Of a stretch of 64,000 bases of DNA, positions 32,838 to 45,400 are shown piece after piece. The DNA comes from Oopsacas minuta (lineage: Eukaryota; Porifera; Hexactinellida; Lyssacinosida; Leucopsacidae): assembly GCA_024704765.1 (NCBI GenBank), contig JAKMXF010000324.1, positions 186,001-250,000 on the forward strand, read 5' to 3'. A model generated the notes under the pieces. It did not search any database. It saw only the letters and a list, made by a program, of their open reading frames with translations, and was not told where the DNA came from. Position 1 is the first letter of the stretch. The number at the start of each line of letters is the position of its first letter. The position numbers and the translations under genes are program-made.

Positions 32838-33229
32838 AAATTGGGTATTCTATCCTATATAATGGTGGTGGAAGTTGTAAGGACAACTCGTGCTATCTCC
32901 CTATCTCCCTATACACATATCGTATTGCATATTAAAGCTACACTCCACCATCTGTGTTAGATCACAAGTAATATTATGTAATGTTAATATAATTATTTGA
33001 GGAACTAATGATTGAATTAGGGAGGGAAGATGTGTTATATAATATTTGAGGGAAGAGTTATTATGTTAAGGAATGGGGTATAATCGTTGCGACAGAATTA
33101 TCAATATTTTAACATCTCTTCCAGAGTTTTTTCCTTCTTTATCTTTGCGTAAAATAATGTAACCTAATTTTGTACAGTGGTGTGTGCTATTATCAAATCC
33201 GCTAACTAGCAACTTATTCATGGACATAG

Positions 33230-33345
33230 AGCATAGGTACCGATCCCGGGGGGACTGAGAGGTTAGAGGCTTCCCTCGTTTGGCTACAGCCCCATAGAGC
33301 TAGAGCTAATACAAAATATATGTGAGCAGTCCTGAATCGTTCAAG
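33230..33345 (-). repeat. Second copy of the possible SINE
   Basis: Read on the minus strand it gives TGCTCACATATATTTTG, then TAGCTCTATGGGGCTGTAGC, matching the block at 7865-7975. It carries a duplicated TAGCTC hexamer. Confidence 0.4.
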
Positions 33346-33447
33346 TTGTTTGCATATAAAACTATGTGAATGTCTTTTTGTATATTAAAAAAACACATAA
33401 AATACAATATTGAAAACCTTTAAATACTAAATACAAATGAGCTAAAA

Positions 33448-36400
33448 TCAATTGATCTTTTCTTCGATATCTTTTTCGCTATCCTCGCTTGATTCATTTG
33501 GTTCATCCAGAGCCCATGACTGCACTTTACCGTCAGCTAACAGTGCGTAGCATATCATACCGAATAGACAGATCTCTGCTGTTACCCAGAATACATTTAT
33601 CCATTCCTTACGGTATATCTCAATATATGCAGGGCTTCTTGCTGGTATAGTTGAAGGAGGCTAGATACAAGACGGAGAAATGAATTCGAACTTTTAAATG
33701 ATATTAACAGAGATTATACATTGTATATCTGTTATAAGAACATCCTTGGGAGTAGCAATACATGTACTTATAACCTACATTTCCTGTATATATGTAAATG
33801 TGCTTAATTCTCCGCTTAAAATCTTAATGTACAGAGAGTGAATGTTTGTTCCTTAGATAGTTCGTACTTTAGCAAGGAAATTTATGAAAAATACGATTTA
33901 CAAATAGGCGAACTCTACTGTAGTTACAGAGTCCTATTCCTGAGGTCGAATGACCCTATTAACCGGTGTCTACTGTAATTAATTTATCTTGAAATTTGGA
34001 AAAAATCAGAGAAAAACTTTTTCGAAAAATTTCAAGGTGTTGATGACGCAACATATGTAAATACATTAGATTTTCGAAATTTTTCACATATTTACAAAAA
34101 CAAAATTTTTGAAAAATCTCAACTTTTCTTGAAAGTTCCCTTCCCCCTATGCAAACTGTTAAATGAATTCTTACCATTTTTGCTACAGCTTTAGCAAGCT
34201 GAGGTCCAAGAAATCCTGGTATAGTACCAAACATATTTGTTATACCCATGATGATACCTGAATATCTTGGGGCAATATCTAAGTTATTAACATTATGTCC
34301 TGCGATGACCATTCCTTGTAGACCTATGCCCAGTGATAGAAATACTATTGAGGTTGTTATAGTTGTACCGAAGTATCCACAGATTATTAGGAAGAATCCT
34401 GAGAAGAAAAGCCCTAGATTGGAAGAGATGGGTGATAGTCGTGGGTTATATGCAATAGACATAGACGCCATATGTAAATTATTAATTTGACTGCAGTGTA
34501 AGGGTTGCCGATATATGATACCAGTTTCCTCTATTCTGTCATATTCCCGTATGTGGAGGTTCATTTTATAGAAATCGGAATTCGCTCTATTTCACTCCGT
34601 TTCCAGAAGTTCCCGAGCTAATGTATAGTCAACTCCAGTATATCTAAGCTCAAGGGACAGCGATAATTACTCAGATATAACCGATGTACTTTGACGGTTT
34701 GTGACCATATTTGTACAACTTCAGACTTCGATATTTGCGGGTATTCCGATATATCCGTGTTTGGTATAACAGGAGTTGACTTTTTGGAAATATCAAACAC
34801 TGACAACTATTCGGTTACCTGCATTAGTGAATATCTTTCTCGTTGTGCCAGTACTTATCCATCTCTTCCTCACAAAATCAGCTATCTCTCCTGACGTCAT
34901 ATTAACTACTAAGAACACTGCATAGGGTATAGCTGATAGAAGTCCATTCTAGATTAATACAGATAAAATATTGAATAAGTTTGCACCTTTTATCTACACA
35001 CAATTCTGTGATATGGTGAGATGAATTGCCTCGAGACGTAATTTTCGGGAAGAGAGCACTCTGACTTACATTTTTGCAATTTTGAGCATATAAATAGAGT
35101 TATAGTTATCGAGATATTTGTCACATAAATACAGTATTCCGCTTACCAAAGCCACTGGTTAATCGGACCACTTTCCAGAAACAGGACCATACGAATAGTG
35201 TTATATTTCTCTGGTTATTCGGGTCAAAATTGTCTGATCCCGAGGTGGCCCTATTACGCTTAGTCTACTGTATTTATGCTTTAAAATTCTTCTTAACAAA
35301 AGCACAAATTTAGAAACCCACGACGATCAATTTTCCAGCTATAACATTCCCTTATTTGCTGTATTGGAATGGACTTGACTGAAGAACAAAGGAAAAAGTA
35401 TGCTTATCTTGATCAAGACCCTCTAGCTAACTTCAGGAAGCAAAGAGAGCTAGATTTCGACAGAGCAGTGGATATTAGAGTATTGAAAATGCTAGATGCT
35501 AAGCTGTATGTATGTAATCTCAGAGAGACTGTAAACTCAGCGAGGAGATGTAGAAAGATAAATACACTGTATTTCTCATTCTACCAAGCTTATAGAAAGA
35601 AGTGGGGGTATATGGATTAATTGTAATTACAAGTGTTTGTTTGTTGTTTGTTGTTACGCATATATAAACACGAATATTTGTACGTAATTATGTATATTGC
35701 CATGAAGTAATGAACAATGGACATTGAGGCCCCCTCCTGTCATCAGTGGACCCTAGGTTGTGAACCTCTGTTATAAATAAACTAGAACTCACCGTCCTTA
35801 TGTCTAGTCCTATAGTCTCCTGTAAGAATGTAGGCATACAGGTTAGCAGTGTATAGAACCCCCAGTTATTGCAGAATGATGCAATACTGATACCCCACAC
35901 GGGGAGAGATGTCCATATACGGAACCAAGGAGTATATCTCTAAAAACACATGATTAGGATAGTTATTGTTAATTACGGGGACAAAATCTCTTTCTAACAT
36001 TTATACAATAATATTCCTCAAATTTCTAAATTAACCATAAACTGTATTTTCTTCTAAACACACCCATTCGTTTTTCCGCCAATTTCTAGCGAGTTTCCAC
36101 AGATGAATTTTGACCTCTCAAAGAAACACCCTAACGGGCTGGGTAATCCATTCCTAAAACGTAGCCTAATGGCCGCAAGTACTGAAGAGCATAGCTGTGA
36201 GTTTGGTTCTTCCAAGTTTTACGCTCTCTGCGGTTTTGGAGGTATTCTAAGCTGCGGACTAACTCATACGGCCGTCGTTCCGCTAGATGTCGTGAAGTGT
36301 AGGATACAAGTAGACCCTATTAAGTACCCAGGTATCATGAAAGGGTTCATGGTTACCACAAGGGAGGGAGGAATTCGTGCTTTGGGGAAAGGTTGGGCAC

Positions 36401-39400
36401 CGACACTCATCGGTTATTCAATGCAGGGACTTTGTAAGTTCGGTTTCTACGAAGTTTTCAAAATTTTCTACTCGGGATTACTTGGAGAGGAAAACACATA
36501 TCTCTGGAGAACTTCTCTCTATTTAGCTGCCAGTGCAAGCGCCGAGTTCTTCGCTGACATAGCTCTCGCCCCCATGGAAGCCGTTAAGGTCCGTATTCAG
36601 ACACAGCCCGGTTGGGCGAACACCTTACGAGAAGGGGTCCCTAAGCTGATGCAGGAGGAAGGAGTCTGGGGGTTATATAAAGGTATTGCGCCTCTTTGGA
36701 TGAGACAGATCCCATACACCATGATGAAATTCGCCGCGTTTGAACGAACAGTTGAGTTCCTTTACCGCTACGTTGTGCCTAAGCCTCGATCAGACTGTAG
36801 CAAGCCAGAGCAACTCGTTGTAACCTTCGCAGCTGGTTACATAGCTGGTGTATTTTGCGCTATAGTCTCTCACCCAGCTGATTCCGTCGTTTCTAAACTC
36901 AATTCTGACAAAGGGTCAACAGCTATGCAAGCTGCTAAGAAGCTTGGAATGCGTGGGCTATGGAAAGGCCTCGGGTTAAGAATCATTATGATAGGTACAC
37001 TGACTGCTCTCCAGTGGTTTATCTATGATTCTGTCAAAGTATATTTCAGATTACCCCGTCCACCTCCACCGACAATGCCAGAAAGTTTGAGACGAAAACT
37101 CGAAGCGAAGAAGGCGAAATAAACTACAGAACGTATACTAGACATAGGAAATAGGTTACACTGACTCTATCAGTCGTGTATGTAGTGTATTTATGAATTA
37201 TATTATCTCACTGTGTGTAGGTATATTGTTGTATTGTGTTAAAATATAGAGTAATACTTCTGGAAACGGAGTGAAAATAAATAGAGCAAATTCCTAGCAG
37301 AGGGACGAGGTATAATGTTTCGGCTTCACAGGCTCCCCGTTTGTGGTGGTAACACTATTATTGTTTGTATTTCTTAGAGAAATTTCCAAACTGAATTTGT
37401 CAGGTTTTATTAGTGAATGAGCTTCTTGATTACACACCGTATTAAGAACATATCTACATTTATATCCAAGATGTTCGGACAGCTTAAACGCGGAGAAGAG
37501 AATCGAAAGAGAACTCTGGAGCTAAAATCTAAAAGTATTTATACATCCACATCTAACACAAACAAACAAACATTCGCAGGTAAATACAAACAATTTGGAG
37601 GTACACAAACAAGTTCAATTGTATTCTCGTTGAAAGATGAAAACCAATTTATTGTTGAGGCCAAATTCAATGAGAATTTAATCGAAACTTTCAAAGTATC
37701 GCCTGTTTGGAGTTACGACCCTCTGACGAAGGCTTGGGTATTCCCTTTAGAATATTACAAACAATTAACCTCACGAATCGAGAAAAACTGTCCCGGTCTA
37801 ACTATAGAACACATTCCTTCTACAATATTCACAATATTAAAAGAGAAATATAATGACAACCTTTCGATAGATTCTACGGATATACCTAATGAGCTTAGGA
37901 CGTCATTGCTCCCATATCAGGTTGAAGGTGTTAAGTTTTGTATAGCTAGAAATGGTAGAGCGATTATAGCCGATGAGATGGGATTAGGGAAAACGATACA
38001 AGCGATCGCTGTCGCTTGTTATTTCCAGTTGAAATGGCCTTTGCTGATTATGTGTCCAAGTTCACTGCGTTTAGGATGGAAGGAACAGCTGATCAAATGG
38101 GTACCGTGGTTGGAAGACGATTCAATACACATTCCATTCTCTACCGCGGAGATTTCTACCAATTTAATGTCACAGCCTGTTACAATCCTTTCGTACGATT
38201 TGGTTGTCAAGTTAACTAATATTAAAATGAAGACTGATATCTGGAAATATTCAATACTAATAGCTGATGAATCACATTTTCTCAAAAATGCGAAAAGTGC
38301 CCGAACGAAAGCAGCCCTCCCCCTCTTAAAACAAGCGGACCATGTCCTCCTACTCACTGGTACCCCTGCCCTAAGTCGCCCCATGGAGCTGTACCCTCAA
38401 ATAACTGCCGTGGATAAGCAATTAAAAATGTCCAACTACCAATTTGCCAAGAGATACTGCGACGCGAAGGAAACCCCGTGGGGTTGGGATTATTCCGGGG
38501 CCAGTCGCCTCGCTGAACTACAAATATATTTAAATAAACGTGTTATGATTCGTAGAAGTAAATGCGAAGTTTTACAAAGTTTGCCATCAAAAACACGCAA
38601 AACAGTCCAACTCAAATTAGAAGAAATCAAGATTAAAGAACTCAAACAAAACGTTAGTGAATTAAGTAATAAGTCAAATGGGGATCGATACGGCTGTATG
38701 CTAGAGTTATTTGCTAAAACAGCACAAGCAAAAGCTCAATCCGTTTGTGAGTATTTAATCAAATTAATTGAAGATAGCGTTGAGTTAGAAAATGAGGAAT
38801 TATCAGATTCAAACGGAGAAGATGAAGAGATTCTTGTCAAACATAAACCGTTGAAAATTATTGTGTTTTTCCATCATAAATGCATGTTAGCGGAATTGGA
38901 GAAAGCTCTTACGTCACATAAGATTGGTTATATGAAGATTGAGGGAGCTACGGCTCCGTTAGCCAGGCAATCCGCTTGTGATCTCTTCCAACACGGTGAG
39001 GCTGCCTCATGTCGCATCGCTCTTCTCTCCCTCAAAGCTGCAGGAACGGGATTGACCCTGACTGCAGCAAAGATTGTATTGTTCGCTGAGTTATTCTGGA
39101 ATCCTGGTGATCTCCGGCAAGCAGAAGACCGTGCTCACCGTCTCGGGCAGGACCAAGATGTTGAAATACAATACTTAGTTGGTAAGGGTACGATTGATGA
39201 TAAAATATGGCCGCTTCTACAAAGGAAACTCGAAGTCCTTAGCCAAGCAGGATTAGCTAATAATACGAAAACAGATTCTTTCGCTACGAGCTCAGTTCTA
39301 AACGAACTTTTTAATTCACAAGAAAATGCTATTACAACTTCTCAAACACAGCAAAGATCGATGACCGATTTTATAGTTTCTTCGCCAAAAAGATTGAAAA

Positions 39401-42400
39401 CTGAAATTGAAGATACGACTTTAGGAGAACTTGAGAATTTAGATACAGAACAAGTTAACGATCTTCTAGACGGAGATTGGAGCGATTAGTTTACCATGGT
39501 CGTTTATTATTATAATTGATTTACAAAGGTGTCTAGCTTGCTTGTTTTTATAGCCCAGCAGACACTATATGCAAAATTATATTTCCCATTCGATTGTTAA
39601 GAAATGTGAATTCCAAACTCAGGCAAAACTTCACATTAATGTATATTACCTTTTTCCGCGTAAGTTCGTTTCTCAGACTATTCTCTATATACAACCTCTC
39701 TTTCTGTGATATCCTAGGATTATTAGAAGGCTTATCAAAAGCATACAGCGTCCAGAATATGAACCAAATCGTCCCTCCAACACCTACAAACATTATATAT
39801 TAATTAAGCACTGTTTAGATAACTACATGCACTTACCAAATGTGTAGAATACCCAAGACCATCCTAGGTATTGACAGATAACACCTGATACTGGAAATGC
39901 TATTATGTTACCGAGTTGAATACCTGCAATAGATATTAATAACAATTCCGATTTTTAGTTAATTCTGCCAACAATTTCCGGTCGTCTGGCATATGAATAT
40001 ACACTCATCTCCTGTCATATCGAAGCTCAAGGGGCCGCGATAATTACTTCGATATATCCGTGTTCGATATAACTGGAGTTGACTGTAGTAAGAATGAATT
40101 AACAAATTGGAAACTAACTCACCCATATATGAGAAAGACAGTAATCTGCTCCTCTCTGCAGGGGGTGCCCAGCTACCCCATACAGCTAGCAGAGAAGGGA
40201 ATGTTACTCCCTACTATAGGAAAACGCAATAGCGAAGAGAATATTAATACAAACAAAATCAATGCCTTATTAATGAAAATCGTACAGATTTCAACAGCCC
40301 CTTCGTGTCTATATGGTATAGGTACAGTTGACTCCATTTATAGGCTCACACGGGACAAGGACATTTTGACCCGATTGTATCGTAATATTTACTAATAAAA
40401 ATGACAAATATTAGCAATTTCTAATGTCAGAAGTAACAGAACAGCAAGAAACAGGCTATATCCATATCCAAGAATTACTAGATCTTGAATTAGTCCCAAA
40501 TACTACTGAGGATGACTATTCAGACGATGATTATCTACAATATATTCTAGACACAGATGGATGTAATACACAATTATGTGATGTGGAACTAACACCTGAA
40601 GGGGAAATTCCTTTAGAATTGTGGAGTGAATGTTTTAAGTGTTTGTTTAGTGGGCAATGGTGGTCAATTATCGTTCTTCTTAAGGTGATGGGAGTACTAA
40701 AACCTAGTGAAAAACTAGCAAAAGATCTCCTGGATGTTATCAAAGCTAAAGTTGAAATGGTATTGAAAGAAAGCAAGGATGATACAGAAAGTGAAAGCGA
40801 AAGTTTTTCAAGCTCGAGTTTAGAAGACAGTGATTCGAGTGATTTTACAGATTAGATAGAAACCGGAGAACCGCCGAATGACAGTTTTACTTTTACAAAA
40901 TATTTTGTTAATCACGATATTTTGAGTTTTAACTTACCATTTTTCACACTTGTTAATATTATCATTTATATTTCTATCTTTTCAGCTCATTGGAAACTTC
41001 CCTTGCAGGGGTTTCTCTCGGTGTTTGGAAGGCACGTCAAGGTGTTAGTTCCGCAGCCATGAACGATACAGAGCCGACCATGAGACTCAAATTAGTACAT
41101 GATCAATATGCTACCGTCCAAATAAGGTGTATACCAGGGTGGCCCCTGCAAGAAAAATTACCGGTTCCCTTGGTGTAGATTATTGTCATACTTCATCAAA
41201 ATATTCACTCATAATTTTAGTAATACTCTAATGTCAGAACAACAAGAAGTGACAACCATCCATGACATACCAGAAACAGATCTTATCGATTTAAATTCTA
41301 CATCCTCTGAAAGCGAATACGAAGATGATGACGTCTCAGATGATCCACAGGTAATTCTCGACAAAGCAGGTTGTACTACACAATTATCGAATCTGCAACT
41401 ATCACCTGAAGGAGATATTCCATTAGAATTGTTAACTGAATGCGTACAATGTTTGTTATATGACAAATACTGGCCTGCATTGATTCTGTGTAAAGCAATG
41501 TCATTGCTAAAACCTGGAAATCAATTGTCAAATCATCTACTGGAAGCTATCACCGCTAAGATTGATATAGACTCAAAACAGTGCGATGATGATTCAGAAA
41601 CCTGTGAAAGTGAAAGCGAAAGCGAAAGCGAAAGTGAAACATCAAACTCGAGTATAGAAGACACCGAATCGAGTGATTCAACAGAAAGCGAAACCGAAAT
41701 GCCGCCGAACGAAAATATCCATTCTTGTCCAGCGTGTACTCACTGAATTAAGTAATTAAATGTTTGTTAATTGCGACACTGAGCCACAAATCTCACACTT
41801 ATTATTCATATAATTAATCTCTCATTCCTTTGACTTGATTTGTTATTTTTTAACAAATATTATTAATATGAATTCGAACCTATTTTATGTACACTAATCA
41901 ATAGTGTGATAATCTGTTTATCGTCTTTATATTCATACAAAATGTGTAAATACAATTCTCATAAGAATATTTGAATTGTTAAGCGTTACCATGAATAGTA
42001 GCCAGGGTGATTATTCATGGGAAACAATCACATACTACACACATCATAAATCATAGCATTCTATACAAAGCGTTTCGATACATCCGCGTTTGACATAACG
42101 GGAGTTCATTGTATGTCAAGTTTGGTTATCATAGTTACCACAAATTGTATAAAGATTGTTCTTACCTCTCCTATTCCCTCCATTACTCTGACAGCTACTA
42201 GACACCACACATTAATCCTGGCTACCAGAGGAGTGATTAGTGTGAGTATAACTGTAACGAATATCCCCAGTCCGAACACCCATTTCCCTCCGAAATATGT
42301 CGATAACCAGCCCCCAGGTATCTGTGTGAGTAAATAGCCGTAGAAGAAGGCAGCTAGTACCCAACCTATATTACCATATATGGAATTAGATAATATGTGG

Positions 42401-45400
42401 ATAGTTTTTTCTTAGTTTCATTCTGGAAATATTCTCCTACCTTGTTCTTCATCACTCCAGTTAAAATCTCCCTAAATACAAGAATAAATATAGAAATACG
42501 AAGTGGATTCCCTCGATAATCTAATATACAAACTCATGGATAATATCTGCTTCTTATGACTTATATTAATTTATTCACACTGTAGCTAGATGTACTCAGA
42601 ACCTAGAGTCTTGAGTAAGGTACCAGAGGCTTCAGGGCTCTCCCCTCTGGACCCCTCACTCCCTAAAATAGACCCACAAGCACTACGAGCTAAGAACTAC
42701 CCTACCCCTGGTATTTACGCTATTGAGCCAGGCTCATATATGGATTTTTCTCCTCTACGTGCTAATACCACAGTAGCTAATGGAGCTATGACGTCACGTA
42801 TACATACAGGGGAACCTATACCAGCTCTCGCCGCATACCAGAAGATGAATAAGAAAGGTAGTCCTGTGTTTACAATCATTCTCTATGTCTTAACTTAAAT
42901 ACATTTCTGCATAGCTAAAATGACCCGCGGTAACTAATGTATAATTCAGTCAACTTCCTAATTGTGAATTTTATCATGTTTTTATTGCAAAACCATAAGA
43001 TAGCAATCTTACATTTATTGAAATCAAAAATTATTTATTTATCAATTATTTTTGTTTATTTAGTTATATCTCAAGAAAGTGTCACTAGTCGTTCCCAAAT
43101 CAAACCTCAGCCAAACAAAGGACAAATCTCTAAACCAAATGTAGTAGCTCCTCTTCCTAAATCTACAAACACCTCAACTCTACCCCAGCTGCCCCCTACT
43201 CTAATTCTTCACCAAAGGAATTTCTCCACTAAAATCCCCTCTCCACCTGTCTCACGGAAACTGCAATCCCAGAACAGGAAGAAAACCGTCAGTCGGGGGA
43301 AGCGACGCGATGAATCGACAATTGACCGTCCAATAGATAACGTCATGGAACAGCTTACCAAGATTGAAGATCCGTTAAAACTTGTTGAACTACTTGTAGG
43401 ACGAGAAGATTTAGGGTTCTTCTACATGGCAACGAGGAATAAGAATAGGAATGTAAACCGTAGCGTAAACCCGTATAACCTAAGGATTGTCTCCTGGGAG
43501 AATGTTGACCATGCGGACTACAGGACTATCAGCTCAAAAGGTGTGACACAATTCCGGGAAGGTGAGGAAATGGATTTCACACCTCTGGCCGACTGGAAGA
43601 GAGAATATTACAACTATCATCATCTCATAAACATCAAAATATTCTCGAAATTCCAACTCTGGAAAGCATTTTCAACTTGGCGTAGAAATGTCCGTCGCGG
43701 CATAATTCACCATCGAAAGAAATCTCTACAAGACAAATTGTTTTTCTTGAATCCTGACTTGTCACCTGCCCTGTTGACAGTATCTAATGAGTGTCATGCC
43801 ATTTGTAAAACACAAAACTTAAGTTGCTGGCAAGAAAATAAAATTTACTCCAAACAAGCTTTCTTGGATGAACAATATCAACAAATGAGTCAGGTTTCAT
43901 TCACACTTGCCAAATTTCGCGAGGCAATCAAATTCTTTGTCATAAAAGCATGTCAACGCGTGCTGCTACGAAACATGTTTATACCAGATGAAGTATTTCG
44001 CGTTACTCCACCAGAGTTAACAGGATTGTCAGAGGAAGTTCTGAATATCTACGAGACAGGACTACAAAAACAGGAGTACTGTGGTCCCCCAGAGGAGCGT
44101 AACGCACCTCTGGACATCCAAGAGAAGAGTTTGTACACTGAGCAAGCAGCTAAACGTGTTCTCTGTCACCGTCTGTCTAGATTTGTCCGTTTGACAGACT
44201 ACATGATTCTTAGTGCGTTACACGGTCTATCATTCAACTCCCTTAATAGTTTACTGTGTATGCTTAATGACTGTGTTTTATTGGCTTTCACACCCAAGGA
44301 TTTGATGGCTGAATTATCCGAGAGATTGAGACAGGAGAGGGAGAGAAGGGAACTGGGGGAGACAGCTGAGGAGGAGGAGGATGTCATTGAGGCTGACACC
44401 TCGGTGAAGCCAGTTTTCAAAACTTCTCTCCGTCTAGAGGGTTCAACTCTCTTCTCTGACCCCCCTGTCGACGAATTCCAACAGCTGATTGAGGAAATAG
44501 GTCAAAGATTTAAAGACAGTGTCCTCGCAATGCCTCGGTTAATAATTGATCGCATATTCGTGTCATACGTGCGACCGATTATTAACAAACGTCGCGAAGA
44601 GGGACCGCCAGATCCTCCTAGCCTCGAAATAATCTTAGAGGATGATCCAAAGATAGAAGAGCTTTTGATTCGTATGCGTGACACGATGGGACAAGCTTTT
44701 GAGAAAGTCCATGAGTACGCCAGGATGTGGGAACCTTTTAGAGTATATTTTGAAGAGAACCAAAAAATGGATTTGAAACAATTGGCGGAAGAGGAACATG
44801 ATGTAGAGTTTTTCGCTACCTCCCTTGAGAAATATGATAGACAGTACTATCTAGCTGAGAAATGCCCTGAGAAAATGACTGTTGGAGCATTTATGGTTGA
44901 TACGAGAGAGCTTAAGAAGCAGCTGAAGCCTTCCACAATGCGTTGTCTGGAGGTTATACACCAAATTCTACCTAAAATGGCTAAAGAGCGATTGGATCAT
45001 CTGATTGAGTTTGCTCAAGATGCAAACGCAAGACTAGTCAATGTACCTTCCACTACGAAAGAGTATGTTGAGAATATATCTTTCATAAACAGTGTACAAC
45101 TTCAAATGACCTCAATTGATGACGATACGCTGGTTGTACGGGAGTTGTATGATTTAATCCAGAGATTCGTAGTACCGTGTGACGCGGAGGATATGGCAAC
45201 TTATATGACACTGGAACCAGGCATGGCCAGTCTCAGGACAACGATTGATAAATCTGTTAGCGAGTTGGAGAAGAAGAAAAATGAGTTTAGAACCTATCTT
45301 GAAAACGATATCACTGAGTTGGGGAAAGAAGTCCGCGAAGTGAAGAGGAAAGCTGACCAACCGATGATTTTGGACCCCAACTCGGAACCGCAAGAGATTA

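Noticed and set aside
32556-32960. 134-codon plus-strand frame
   Set aside because: Antisense shadow of the minus-strand two-TM protein.
40990-41178. 62-codon frame between the two acidic paralogues, preceded by TTTTCAG
   Set aside because: It has no partner exon in a compatible phase and no family resemblance. The AG could be chance.
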